The notes beneath the pieces were generated by a model that was not told the DNA's origin, did no database searches, and worked only from the letters and a program-made list of their open reading frames with translations. Shown here piece after piece: positions 1-10,085 of a DNA stretch of 58,079 nt. The stretch's first letter is position 1. The number at the start of each line of letters is the position of its first letter. Origin of the DNA: Bacteroidia bacterium (GTDB lineage Bacteria; Bacteroidota; Bacteroidia; Bacteroidales; GWF2-35-48); assembly GCA_016212695.1 (NCBI GenBank), contig JACREX010000117.1:1-58079 (forward strand), written 5' to 3'. Both the position numbers and the translations under genes were made by a program.

Positions 1-335
1 ATCCTTAATCTTTTGTTCTACAATATATGACATAGTAATATAAATTAATAACTATAATTTGGATACAAAATTATTTATTATCATAATTTTAACAAATAAA
101 ATTTTACATAGTTATTAACAAATTGATGTTAATTTAGGTTTAAAATATAAGTACCCAAAACTGAATGGAAGCAACAACTATATAGGCGAAATTCCTTTTA
201 CCTGATATCCGGGTTTTATTAATTTTCAGCATTATACACTTGTTTTAAAAAAGTTTCAGTTTTTTCCTTTTGGTTTATAAAAAGACTTTATCTATTTTTA
301 AAGCATGAACTTTTAATCAGTATCTTTAAAAAAAA

Positions 336-3300
336 TTGTTCATGCATAAAGGGATAAAATGGAATTTACAATTTGATAAAAACATGGAACAGGAGTTCCA
401 AAAAAATTATATTGAGAAGTCTTATAACGTAGTGCGGATCGGTCTGCTTCTTGGCGTTTTATTATATTCTGCATTCGGTATTCTTGACATCTGGATTCTT
501 CCTTATACAAAAACTACAGCATGGATTATCCGTTTTGCTGTGGTTGCCCCTGTAATCATCTTTACTATTATTTCATCTTATTTTGGATTTTTTAAAAAAT
601 ACCACCAGCTATTACTCATGGTCATGGGGATTGTTGCAGGAGTTGGAATAATCGTTATGTCTGCCTGTTCAAAAGAAAATGAACTGGGCTACAAATATTA
701 TTATTTCGGGCTGATCCTGGTCATTATGTGGGTGCATACGTTTATCCGGCTCCGGTTTATTTATTCAACCATCTGCTGCCTGGCTATTACGCTATTATTT
801 GAAATTGTTGCCATCTTTGTTCAGAATATGCTGGCCGGCGGCATGAACGGACCCTATCTGCCTTCGTTCATCAATTATAATTTTTTCATCCTTTCTGCCA
901 ATGTTATAGGAATGTTTGCCTCATACCACATGGAATCTCTTAACCGGAAGGATTTCCTGCAACAGAAAAAGACCGAAAAGGAAAACGAAGAAAACAAACG
1001 AAAAAATGTTGATATATTCAAACAAAAAGAAGAAATTATCCGGAAAAATAATGAACTGGAGCATCAGAAAGAAGAAATAAACGCCCAGGCAGAACAACTC
1101 GCACACGCCAACAAAGAATTAGAGCAATTATCTATTGTTGCAAAAAAAACAGACAATGCCATTCTGATTGCCGATATCAACGGCCACATAGAATGGGTAA
1201 ATGAAGGGTTTGTACGATTATACGGCTACAACCTCGACCAGCTTTTCCTTTTCAAAGGGAACAATATACTTAATATTTCCAAAAGCGAACTTTTAAAAGA
1301 TGTTATTCAGAACGGCTTCAAAGGCCGCGACGCAATCATTTACGAAACGCTAACCCTTACAAAATTCGGCGATAAAATCTGGATACAAACCACATTAACG
1401 CCTGTTTTAAACGAAAAGAAAGAAGTTGTAAAACTAGTGGCCATAGACAGCAATATTCACGACATGAAGCTTGCTGAAGCTGAAATTCTTAATCAAAAAG
1501 AAGAAATTATCCAGAAAAGCGAGGAACTTAAAAAACAAAATGAAATTGTTGAACATTCCATCCAGAATATGGAAATTCTTAATCACATCGGTCAAAGCAT
1601 CCTTTCATCCTTTGTCGCTGAAAAAATTGCCGATACGGTCTATCACAGCATCAATTCCATGATGGATGCCGCTATTTTTGTTATTGCTGTGTATAATGAA
1701 GAAAAAAACAGGCTTGATGTAATAAGCTCCAAAGAAAAAGAAGAAACGCTTCCCTTCTTTTCATGGGATATGAATGATGATTGCAGGCTTGCTGTCTGGT
1801 GTTTCAAAAACAACAAAGAGGTTCTGATTAACAATTACCCCGATGATGCCTTACAATATATTAAAGAAATTCATCCTCCCATTATCGGAGAAATCTCAAC
1901 CTCTGTAATTTACTACCCTCTTTGTGTTAAGGCAAAAAAAATCGGGGTTATCGGCGTCCAGAGCTTCAAAAAAAATGCATACAACGAATACCATCTCAAT
2001 ATTATAAAAAACCTTGCCCTTTACGTTTCCATTGCGTTGGATAATGCAAATGCATATCAGCAGATCATTGAACAAAAAGAGCATATTGAAAAAGCCAATG
2101 CCGAACTCGAAAAACTCTCTATTGTTGCCAGCAAAACCGATAATGCCGTCTTTGTTGCCGACCCTAAAGGAAATATAGAATGGGTTAATGAAGGGTTTAC
2201 TCGTATTTACGGCTATAACCTGAATCAACTGAATATTTTCTTAGGCAACAACCTGCTGAATATTTCTTCAAGCCCCGTATTGAAAGATGTTATCCAGAAC
2301 GGATTTAAAGACGGGGATGCCATTATTTACGAAAATCTTATTACTACAAAATTCGGCGAAAAAATATGGGTTCAGACCACCCTGACGCCCATTCTGGACC
2401 GAAACAAAAATGTAATAAAATTAGTTGCCATAGACAGTAATATTCATAAACGCAAGCTCGCCGAAGAAGAGATACTCCGGCAAAAAGACGAACTGGAAAC
2501 ACAACGGGATTTTGTTATGCGGCAGGGAGACAAAATCGCAAGTCAAAATGTTAAAATCAAGCAGCAGCGTGACTTAGTCGTCAAACAAAAAAAAGAAATT
2601 ACCGACAGCATCCAGTATGCTAAACGGATTCAGACAGCCATTCTCCCGCAACGGGAGCAGTTGGAGTTTATTTTCAAGGATTACTTTGTTTTATTCAAAC
2701 CCAAAGATATTGTAAGCGGCGATTTTTATTGGGTACACGAAATGGCAAATCTTGTTTTCTTTGCGGCCGTTGACTGTACCGGACACGGTGTACCGGGCGC
2801 TTTCATGAGTATGCTTGGCATCAGTTATCTCAACGAAATAGTAATTGAAAAAGGGATAACAAAACCCGATGAAATATTGCTCAGGTTACGCAGCGTTGTT
2901 ATCAACACGCTACACCAGACCGGCCAGGTGGGTGAGAATAAAGACGGGATGGACATCGCGCTTTGTGTGCTTGATAAAAAGAAAATGCAGGTGCAATATG
3001 CCGGCGCCAATAATCCCCTTTACATCATCAGAAAAACATCCAAGCTTCATCCATTCAAGGATGGACAATCGCATCATGTCCACGTAGGCGGCAAAGACGG
3101 AGCATATATTCTAACGGAAATAAAAGGAGATAAGATGCCCATCGGCGTTCACATAAAAGATACACTCCCCTATACAAACCACACACTACAACTGCAAAAT
3201 AACGATGCCCTGTATATTTTTTCCGATGGCTATGTGGATCAGTTCGGCGGAGAAATACATAAAAAATTCCTCAGCAAACGATTCCGGGACTTTCTTATGA

Positions 3301-3416
3301 TGATACAACCCCTTTCTTTGCCGGAACAAAAAGAATTACTTACTAAAGAGTTTGAAGACTGGAAAGGCAGCCTGGAACAGATTGACGATGTATTGGTCAT
3401 GGGAGTTAAAGTCTGA
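336..3416 (+). CDS. Membrane-anchored PAS-GAF-PAS sensor with C-terminal SpoIIE/PP2C-type serine phosphatase domain
   Basis: N-terminal hydrophobic helices, coiled coil, two near-duplicate PAS blocks (IEWVNEGFVRLYGYNLDQL / IEWVNEGFTRIYGYNLNQL), GAF-like middle, C-terminal DIVSGDFYWV...AAVDCTGHGVPGAFMSMLG...IFSDGYVDQFGG typical of SpoIIE. Confidence 0.92.
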   Translation: MFMHKGIKWNLQFDKNMEQEFQKNYIEKSYNVVRIGLLLGVLLYSAFGILDIWILPYTKTTAWIIRFAVVAPVIIFTIISSYFGFFKKYHQLLLMVMGIVAGVGIIVMSACSKENELGYKYYYFGLILVIMWVHTFIRLRFIYSTICCLAITLLFEIVAIFVQNMLAGGMNGPYLPSFINYNFFILSANVIGMFASYHMESLNRKDFLQQKKTEKENEENKRKNVDIFKQKEEIIRKNNELEHQKEEINAQAEQLAHANKELEQLSIVAKKTDNAILIADINGHIEWVNEGFVRLYGYNLDQLFLFKGNNILNISKSELLKDVIQNGFKGRDAIIYETLTLTKFGDKIWIQTTLTPVLNEKKEVVKLVAIDSNIHDMKLAEAEILNQKEEIIQKSEELKKQNEIVEHSIQNMEILNHIGQSILSSFVAEKIADTVYHSINSMMDAAIFVIAVYNEEKNRLDVISSKEKEETLPFFSWDMNDDCRLAVWCFKNNKEVLINNYPDDALQYIKEIHPPIIGEISTSVIYYPLCVKAKKIGVIGVQSFKKNAYNEYHLNIIKNLALYVSIALDNANAYQQIIEQKEHIEKANAELEKLSIVASKTDNAVFVADPKGNIEWVNEGFTRIYGYNLNQLNIFLGNNLLNISSSPVLKDVIQNGFKDGDAIIYENLITTKFGEKIWVQTTLTPILDRNKNVIKLVAIDSNIHKRKLAEEEILRQKDELETQRDFVMRQGDKIASQNVKIKQQRDLVVKQKKEITDSIQYAKRIQTAILPQREQLEFIFKDYFVLFKPKDIVSGDFYWVHEMANLVFFAAVDCTGHGVPGAFMSMLGISYLNEIVIEKGITKPDEILLRLRSVVINTLHQTGQVGENKDGMDIALCVLDKKKMQVQYAGANNPLYIIRKTSKLHPFKDGQSHHVHVGGKDGAYILTEIKGDKMPIGVHIKDTLPYTNHTLQLQNNDALYIFSDGYVDQFGGEIHKKFLSKRFRDFLMMIQPLSLPEQKELLTKEFEDWKGSLEQIDDVLVMGVKV

Positions 3417-3448
3417 TACCATTCATAAAGCATTAACCCGGATAAAAT

Positions 3449-4285
3449 TTACTCAACAGGTTCCTGTTTTTCCTTATAGACTTTTTTACAGATAAAAATA
3501 CTAATTTCATAAAGCATCCATAACGGCAAAGCGACTAATGTCTGGCTGAACATATCCGTTGAGGGAGTGATGAACCCGGCAATAATAAAAATAATCACGA
3601 TCGCGTGTTTTCTGTATTTCCTTAAAAATTTTGGTGCCAGCATACCGATTTTCGAAAGGAAATATACGAGTACGGGTAATTCAAAAACAAGGCCCATAGA
3701 AAGCGAAAGTACGGAAACCGAAGAAATATAAGAACCCACTGTGATCTGATTCTGAATTTGAGAACTGAGTTCATATGTAGCCAGAAAATTTACCACCAGC
3801 GGAACAATCACATAATATCCAAACATCACACCGGTTATGAATAATCCGGAGATATAAAAAACCATTCCGCGGGCATAGGTAAGCTCTTTATTATTCAATG
3901 CAGGTTTTATAAAGAGCCACAACTGCCATGCAAAGAACGGGAAAGCCAAAATCAATCCTGCAACTAATGAAATCACAAGATGATACCGGAACTGACCTGC
4001 AAGCTCAATATTAATAAGATTTAAAGAAAATTTCTCGATACAAAGAGTTTTAACATTCATCAAATCGCCGATCCGGCAAAGAACCTTATACGTAACAAAA
4101 TCTGCATTCTTAGGTCCCAGGATGATGGTATCAAAAATAAAGCCCTTGAAAAAAAAAGCTACAATAGAAAAAACAAGAATGGCAATCACTGTACGGATAA
4201 GGTAAACACGTAACTCATCAACATGCTCCCAGAAAGACATGTCATCAACTTTGCTTTTAAAAGAGCGGAAAAGAAATCTGAACAT
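3449..4285 (-). CDS. tatC: Sec-independent protein translocase TatC
   Basis: MSFWEHVDELRVYLIRTV... six hydrophobic segments, PLVVNFL...ITPSTDMFSQ, TatC-like. Confidence 0.95.
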   Translation of the reverse strand: MFRFLFRSFKSKVDDMSFWEHVDELRVYLIRTVIAILVFSIVAFFFKGFIFDTIILGPKNADFVTYKVLCRIGDLMNVKTLCIEKFSLNLINIELAGQFRYHLVISLVAGLILAFPFFAWQLWLFIKPALNNKELTYARGMVFYISGLFITGVMFGYYVIVPLVVNFLATYELSSQIQNQITVGSYISSVSVLSLSMGLVFELPVLVYFLSKIGMLAPKFLRKYRKHAIVIIFIIAGFITPSTDMFSQTLVALPLWMLYEISIFICKKVYKEKQEPVE

Positions 4286-4371
4286 CCGGAAGAAATTTAG
4301 TCATTCGTCATCAGTCATCAGTAAAAATGATCCACCAAATAACTAATGACTAATGACTATTGACTGATTAA

Positions 4372-4587
4372 TTATTTTTTTGCATCCTTTTTGTCGCTGC
4401 CCTTGTCGGAGTCTTTCACTTCATCGTAAACGCCGTCTTTGGCCTTTTTAAATTCGTTCACCCCGCGGCCAAGCCCTCTCATCAATTCCGGGATCTTTGT
4501 CCCGCCGAATAAAATAAGGACAATTATCAAAACAAGGATCAGTTCCTGTCCGCCGAATATTCCAAGCAGGATATTACAGGTTAACAT
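4372..4587 (-). CDS. tatA: Twin-arginine translocase TatA/TatE family subunit
   Basis: Short protein with one TM segment and [23 protein letters not shown] amphipathic helix; directly upstream of tatC. Confidence 0.93.
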   Translation of the reverse strand: MLTCNILLGIFGGQELILVLIIVLILFGGTKIPELMRGLGRGVNEFKKAKDGVYDEVKDSDKGSDKKDAKK

Positions 4588-4775
4588 AGTTTCAAAATAT
4601 TAGTAATGTTCTAAAATTTGATTCTAACAGTTTGATAGCACACTGATTTTGCTGACCCGCCTGCCAAAGCAAAGCGGCGGGCAGGTGCAACTGATTAACA
4701 CTGATTTAATCATTTAAAATCAGTATAATCAGTTTTATCAGTGTACCATTATATTTTTAAATCAATACATTAATT

Positions 4776-5189
4776 CTATTCATCGAGAAAGAAGAAGAAG
4801 AATGCAGCAGCTGCCCATTCTTTCTTTACACCTGAAGCGCTTCCGATAATTGATCCACTTTTACGGACATCGCCGTTGGATTCGATTTTCCCGACAATAG
4901 AACCGCTTTTACGGACATCGCCGTTGGATTCGATTTTCCCGACAATTGAACCGCTCTTGCGGATATCGCCATTGGACTCGATTTTTCCAACTATTGATCC
5001 GCTTTTACGGACATCGCCGTTGGATTCAAACTTCCCGACAATGCTCCCGCTAATACGGACATCGCCGTTGGATTCAATTTTTCCGACAATTGAACCACCT
5101 TTACGAAGGTCTTGTGCATGAAGGCTGTTTACCCATAAACCGATAAATGCCAAAAATAATACTGCCATTAATCCTTTTTTCATAATCAA
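4776..5189 (-). CDS. Small secreted protein made of 16-aa tandem repeats (GSIVGKIESNGDVRKS)
   Basis: Signal peptide, five full 16-aa (48-bp) repeats plus a partial sixth, then WAAAAFFFFFLDE tail. Confidence 0.75.
   Translation of the reverse strand: MIMKKGLMAVLFLAFIGLWVNSLHAQDLRKGGSIVGKIESNGDVRISGSIVGKFESNGDVRKSGSIVGKIESNGDIRKSGSIVGKIESNGDVRKSGSIVGKIESNGDVRKSGSIIGSASGVKKEWAAAAFFFFFLDE
4857..5096 (-). repeat. 48-bp intragenic tandem repeat, 5 copies
   Basis: Near-identical 48-bp DNA units (e.g. acggacatcgccgttggattcgattttcccgacaat) in the 4776-5189 gene. Confidence 0.9.
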
Positions 5190-5407
5190 TTTTTTAAGTT
5201 AAACAATAAACTGCAAGTTACAATTTTATTTTAAATTTACAAAAAAAGTATTTTTGTATGATCAAAACCGTTTCTGGTTATTATGCTAAAAACGGGAAAA
5301 AAATATTTAGTAATCGGTGTTCGGTTCCGCCTACGGCGGTCAGCCATGCCTGCAGGCAGGCAGGTAATCGGATGATTCTATCTGATTACTGAATACTGAT
5401 TACAAAA

Positions 5408-8400
5408 ATGCAGGTCATTCTAAATTATAAAAATAATAAAACTATGCACAGCATCATCGGGAAAAAAGTTACGCGGGTAGACGGCTACGAAAAAGTTACA
5501 GGCAAAGCGGTATATGGCGACGATATCAAACTTCACGGAATGCTCTATGCGGCGAACCGGTACACGGATATCCCTGCCGGGAAAATTAAAAAAATTGATC
5601 TTTCCAATGCCGAGAAAATGGACGGCGTGGAAGCTATTGTATTATTTAAAGATATTCCCGGGAAAAAAAGAATCGGCCCGATTCGCCAGGATCATTATAT
5701 ATTGGTGAATGACGAGGTGTTTTACTGCGGCGATGTGATCGCAGCGGTCGCTGCAAAAACAAAAGAAACCGCTTATGCCGCCGCAGATGCCATTGAAATC
5801 GAATATGAGCCTATAGAAGGAATTTTCGATCCTGCCGAAGCGGTAAAACCTGATGCACGCCTGATTCACCCTGAATTTAAAAGTAATATTGTGGTGCATT
5901 ATCCGCTCAGAAAAGGCGATGTGGAAAAAGGATTCGGCGAATCGGAAAATCTCATCGAACGGGTTTACAGAACCGGGTTCCATGAACATGCCTATATTGA
6001 ACCGGAAACCGTTACCGCAGCGCCAGACTCAACAACCAAAGGGTATAAAATTTACGGTTCCATTCAGAATCCTTTTACTACGCGGAGAATGGTGGCCGCT
6101 TTTATGGGACTAAACCTGAATCAGATAAATATACTGGGTTCAACGCTGGGCGGTTCGTTTGGCGGAAAAGACGATATCATCAACTGCATGGCCTGCCGGG
6201 TGGCGCTTCTGTCTAAAATCACCGGAAAGCCAGTAAAGCTAACCTACACAAGAGAAGAATCCATAAAGGAAAGTTATAAGCGGCATCCGTATATTTTAAA
6301 TTATAAAGTCGGTTTTAATAACGACGGGAAACTTAAATCCATGAAAATTGAAATCATTGCCGACAGCGGGGCGTATTCATCGCAAAGCTTTTTTGTTACC
6401 TGGCGCTCTGTAGTGCAGGCAACAGGCCCCTATGAAATTGAAAATGTTGAAACCGATATCCGCGCCGTTTACACCAACAATTCCTATACGGCTGCCTTCA
6501 GGGGCTTTGGTTCTCCCCAGATAATTTTTGCGAAGGAATCGCTGATGGATGAAATTGCAGCTATATGTAAAATATCACCGCTTGAAATAAGGCAAATCAA
6601 CGGATTTAAACAGGGAAGTATAACGGCAAGCGGACAAAAATTAGACGAACACACCGTCTCTCTCGGCGAGGTGATTGAAAAAGCCATTGAGAAATCTACC
6701 TATAACGCAAAACTTGATGAATACCATAAAAAAAATGAAACCGGTTCACGGTATAAATATGGAATCGGCCTTGCATGCAGCTACAGGGGATGCTCTCTGG
6801 GCGCAGAAGGAACGGACACAACGTCGGTAATTGTTTCCGTACAGGCTGATGGCAGCGTGTATGTGCTGGCCGGATTGAATGAAAACGGACAGGGAATGAG
6901 AACCACATTCTGCCAGGTGGCTGCAGAAGTATTGGGGATACCGCTTGAAAAAGTTGCGTTCCTTGAACCGCAGACAGCGACCATTCCCGACGGCGGGCCC
7001 ACGGTTGCTTCCCGCGCTACGCTCACAGGAGGCAATGCCGTGATAGATGGCGCCCTTAAAATAAAAAATGCCATTTTCAATGTTATCAAAGATGAATTAC
7101 AAGTATCGGGCATTGATGAAACAATATGGGAAAACGGAATGATTTCGCGCATTCAGCCGCTACCGGAAATCAATCCAATAAGCTTTGAAAAAGCGGTAGA
7201 AAAATCTTTCAAAGCAGGAGTCAATGTGTCGGCCTATGGCTGGTTCAAAGCCCCGGATGTAAGCTGGCACGAAGAAACCGGGCAGGGTAATGCTTACTTT
7301 ACATATGTTTACGGATGCCAGGTGGCAGAAATAAAAGTGGACACATACACGGGAAAAATCGAAGTTCTTAAAGTTACGGCCGTGCATGATGTGGGGAAAG
7401 TAATTAACCGTCTTGGCATCGAAGGCCAGGTCTATGGCGGAGTTGCTCAGGGCATCGGGTATGCCATACTCGAAGATTTTAATATCCAAAACGGAATCAT
7501 TAAATCGGAAAATCTTGATGAATACCTGATTCCTACGATAAAAGACATTCACGAAATCGAGCCGGTGCTTATAGAAAATTCCGATAAATACGGCCCGTTC
7601 GGGGCAAAAGTCATCGGAGAACCCACGCTGGAACTCGCCTCCGCAGCCATAAACAATGCCATGAAATTTGCAACCGGAAAATATTTCTATCAGATACCTT
7701 TAACATTGGAACGGGTTTTCCTCGGAAAAAATCTTGTAAAGCCATCACGGCAGAGCGAAGCAGTACGTGTAACACATCAGAAAAAACATACCCCGCGCGT
7801 TACAGATATTGCCATGGTAACTCCTTCTTCCCTTAAAAAAGCGCTTATCATGATTTCTGAAGATTATAAAATTATTTCAGGCGGAACTGATATTATTATC
7901 GAACTCAGGAAGAGAAACGAAACAAAAAAATTATTGAATATTTTTCAATTGAAAGAATTGAAAAAAATAAAGAAAACCAAAGATGAGATTATCATTGGAA
8001 GCGCGGTACCAATAACACAGATACTATCTCACAAAGCCATAAAAAAGAATTTCCCAATACTTGTCGAAGCCTGTTCTCTTATCGGTTCAAAACAGATCCG
8101 TAACCGGGCAACCCTGGGAGGAAATATTGTAAATGCAGCGCCCTGCGCAGACTCTGTGCCGCCGCTGATTTTATATGATGCAAGAATTACCCTGCAGTCT
8201 AAAAACGGATCGAGAGAAATTCCGGCAAAAGATTTTATTATTGAGAACTATAAAACGCAGATTAAACCAGATGAGATTTTGACTTCCTTTGTTATTCCTT
8301 TTCCAAAAAAGAAATTTTATCACAGCTATTACCAGTTGGGAAGAAGAAATGCAGTGAACATAACGCGAATCAGTATCGGTGCCATGATAGCGCTTGATCC

Positions 8401-8659
8401 TGAAAAGAAAATCGAAGACTGCCGGATCGTTTCCGGATCGTTGTTCGACAGGCCAAAGAATATTTCAGAAATTGAAGAGTTATTAAAAGGTCAGGAACTG
8501 AAAGAAATTCTTATCAACGAAATAGAACAACCTCTGAAAAAAATCATTGATGACGCTATCGGCAAACGCTGGTCTTCTGAATATAAAAATCCTGTATTCA
8601 TTAATATATGCAAGGATGCATTGCATGATATTTTTATGAAATTGAAAAAAAAGAAATAA
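5408..8659 (+). CDS. Xanthine dehydrogenase family protein, molybdopterin-binding subunit fused to FAD-binding subunit (start may be ATG 5444)
   Basis: N-terminal part: GKKVTRVDGYEKVTGKAVYGDD, GGSFGGKDD, KVIGEPTLELA (Mo subunit, catalytic-Glu-like motif). C-terminal part: ISGGTDIIIELRKR...GSKQIRNRATLGGNIVNAAPCADSVPPL (FAD subunit). Confidence 0.92.
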   Translation: MQVILNYKNNKTMHSIIGKKVTRVDGYEKVTGKAVYGDDIKLHGMLYAANRYTDIPAGKIKKIDLSNAEKMDGVEAIVLFKDIPGKKRIGPIRQDHYILVNDEVFYCGDVIAAVAAKTKETAYAAADAIEIEYEPIEGIFDPAEAVKPDARLIHPEFKSNIVVHYPLRKGDVEKGFGESENLIERVYRTGFHEHAYIEPETVTAAPDSTTKGYKIYGSIQNPFTTRRMVAAFMGLNLNQINILGSTLGGSFGGKDDIINCMACRVALLSKITGKPVKLTYTREESIKESYKRHPYILNYKVGFNNDGKLKSMKIEIIADSGAYSSQSFFVTWRSVVQATGPYEIENVETDIRAVYTNNSYTAAFRGFGSPQIIFAKESLMDEIAAICKISPLEIRQINGFKQGSITASGQKLDEHTVSLGEVIEKAIEKSTYNAKLDEYHKKNETGSRYKYGIGLACSYRGCSLGAEGTDTTSVIVSVQADGSVYVLAGLNENGQGMRTTFCQVAAEVLGIPLEKVAFLEPQTATIPDGGPTVASRATLTGGNAVIDGALKIKNAIFNVIKDELQVSGIDETIWENGMISRIQPLPEINPISFEKAVEKSFKAGVNVSAYGWFKAPDVSWHEETGQGNAYFTYVYGCQVAEIKVDTYTGKIEVLKVTAVHDVGKVINRLGIEGQVYGGVAQGIGYAILEDFNIQNGIIKSENLDEYLIPTIKDIHEIEPVLIENSDKYGPFGAKVIGEPTLELASAAINNAMKFATGKYFYQIPLTLERVFLGKNLVKPSRQSEAVRVTHQKKHTPRVTDIAMVTPSSLKKALIMISEDYKIISGGTDIIIELRKRNETKKLLNIFQLKELKKIKKTKDEIIIGSAVPITQILSHKAIKKNFPILVEACSLIGSKQIRNRATLGGNIVNAAPCADSVPPLILYDARITLQSKNGSREIPAKDFIIENYKTQIKPDEILTSFVIPFPKKKFYHSYYQLGRRNAVNITRISIGAMIALDPEKKIEDCRIVSGSLFDRPKNISEIEELLKGQELKEILINEIEQPLKKIIDDAIGKRWSSEYKNPVFINICKDALHDIFMKLKKKK

Positions 8660-8693
8660 TCAATTCTTTTTTATTGAAATAAAACAATTTTAA

Positions 8694-8795
8694 GAGAATA
8701 AATAACAAATAACAAATTTCAAATCCCAAATAAATTCAAATGACAGAAAAATCAAATACATGGCTTGGGATTTGGAATTTTTTTGTTTATTATAG
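8694..8795. repeat. Intergenic inverted repeat, MITE/REP-like
   Basis: aaatttcaaatcccaa ... ttgggatttggaattt inverted repeat with one mismatch; outer aataacaaataac / tttgtttatt. Confidence 0.55.
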
Positions 8796-8843
8796 TATAT
8801 ACCTGAATAGTATCTGTAATTTTATAATTAAACAAAACAAGTT

Positions 8844-9302
8844 ATGGCAAAGATAAAATTCAATATAAACAACAAGGATGTGCAACTCGAAGTAAAGGAC
8901 TCCCTGCGCCTGTTGGATGTTTTAAGAGACTGCATGGGATTAACCGGGACCAAAGAAGGCTGCGGAATTGGCGAATGTGGCGCCTGCACAGTTATTGTCA
9001 ACGGGGATGCCGTATGTTCCTGCCTTGTTCTTGCAGGACAGTTGCACGGAGCGAATGTAGAAACCATAGAGAACATAGAACAAAATGAAGTCTTGTCAAA
9101 ATTACAACAACTCTTTTTAGAGCATGGCGCCATACAATGCGGATTCTGCACACCGGGTATGCTGATGAGCGCAAAAGCGCTGTTAGACGCCAATCCTCAT
9201 CCTGCCGAAGCGGAAATTAAAGAAGCGCTTGAGGGAAATCTTTGCAGGTGTACGGGCTATATTCCGATATTAAATGCAGTAAAAGCGGCAGGCAGTGAAT
9301 GA
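8844..9302 (+). CDS. (2Fe-2S)-binding small subunit of the xanthine-dehydrogenase-type enzyme
   Basis: GCGIGECGACTVIVNG and CGFCTPGMLMS ... GNLCRCTGY 2Fe-2S motifs. Confidence 0.96.
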   Translation: MAKIKFNINNKDVQLEVKDSLRLLDVLRDCMGLTGTKEGCGIGECGACTVIVNGDAVCSCLVLAGQLHGANVETIENIEQNEVLSKLQQLFLEHGAIQCGFCTPGMLMSAKALLDANPHPAEAEIKEALEGNLCRCTGYIPILNAVKAAGSE

Positions 9303-9372
9303 TAAAAAATTGTAAACAGGGTACCTTGTCTGCCGATAGAGAAAAAAATGTACATTTTGTTATCACTGATCG

Positions 9373-9425
9373 GTATTCAGTAATCGGTGGTATCTCCTGA
9401 TTACCGATTACTGATTACTGAATAC
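9373..9425. repeat. Inverted repeat GTATTCAGTAATC / GATTACTGAATAC
   Basis: 13-bp perfect arms at 9373-9385 and 9413-9425; one arm recurs at 5383-5395. Confidence 0.7.
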
Positions 9426-9467
9426 AAATTAATAATAATACAACCTTACTTTGTGTTTTTTTATACT

Positions 9468-10004
9468 TTATTTCTTACTAAACGTATACCGGATACTTAA
9501 AGCAACTCCGTCAAACCATAAATTGTCGTCGTTAACAAAATTAATAGCCGGCTTCCAGTCAAGGCCGACATTTAACGGAATATCCTTAAAGGTATATTCT
9601 GCGCCGAATATTAAATCTCCGCCAACCACCGTATAATCATTATGCGTATCATAATGATGTCCTATGTAATTATCATAACGGTCGCCGTCGAAGTAACCGA
9701 AATGAAGTCCGCCACCCAGAAACAAATTCAGGCCTTTCACTTCCTTTACGGGGAAATGGTATTCATAAAGTCCGGCGAGTATAATGCCATGCCACCTGGA
9801 AACAAGCATTCCTTCGAAGGCGCTTTTGCTGTTCGTAAATCCTTTTAAGGTTATCCCATTGTAAAATCCGAATCTTGCGCCTATGGCACCTTTATAGCTT
9901 TGCGCCACCGTGATGCCTGAGAATAAAATAATGAATAATGCCGGTAATACTATTTTTGTTTTCATAATAGAAAATGAATTAAAACAATTTCCCAAATAAA
10001 GCAA
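9468..10004 (-). CDS. Small outer-membrane beta-barrel-like secreted protein
   Basis: Signal peptide MKTKIVLPALFIILFSGITVAQ; alternating pattern; terminal aromatic region IRYTFSKK. Confidence 0.65.
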   Translation of the reverse strand: MLYLGNCFNSFSIMKTKIVLPALFIILFSGITVAQSYKGAIGARFGFYNGITLKGFTNSKSAFEGMLVSRWHGIILAGLYEYHFPVKEVKGLNLFLGGGLHFGYFDGDRYDNYIGHHYDTHNDYTVVGGDLIFGAEYTFKDIPLNVGLDWKPAINFVNDDNLWFDGVALSIRYTFSKK

Positions 10005-10085
10005 AAAAAAATGACTCTACACCTAAAAATTTAGTAACAAATTTTTCAGAATACAGATAAATAAAGTAGGTATGCAGTTAAAATC

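Noticed and set aside
4876-5121. 81-aa plus-strand ORF (DSIFPTIEPLLRTSPL repeats)
   Set aside because: Antisense shadow of the 48-bp repeat; a period divisible by three keeps several frames open. The minus-strand product has a signal peptide.
5642-5989. Antisense ORFs inside large genes (e.g. 5642-5989, 7160-7552, 17598-18077, 52348-52590)
   Set aside because: Overlap well-supported coding genes on the other strand and show no recognisable domains.
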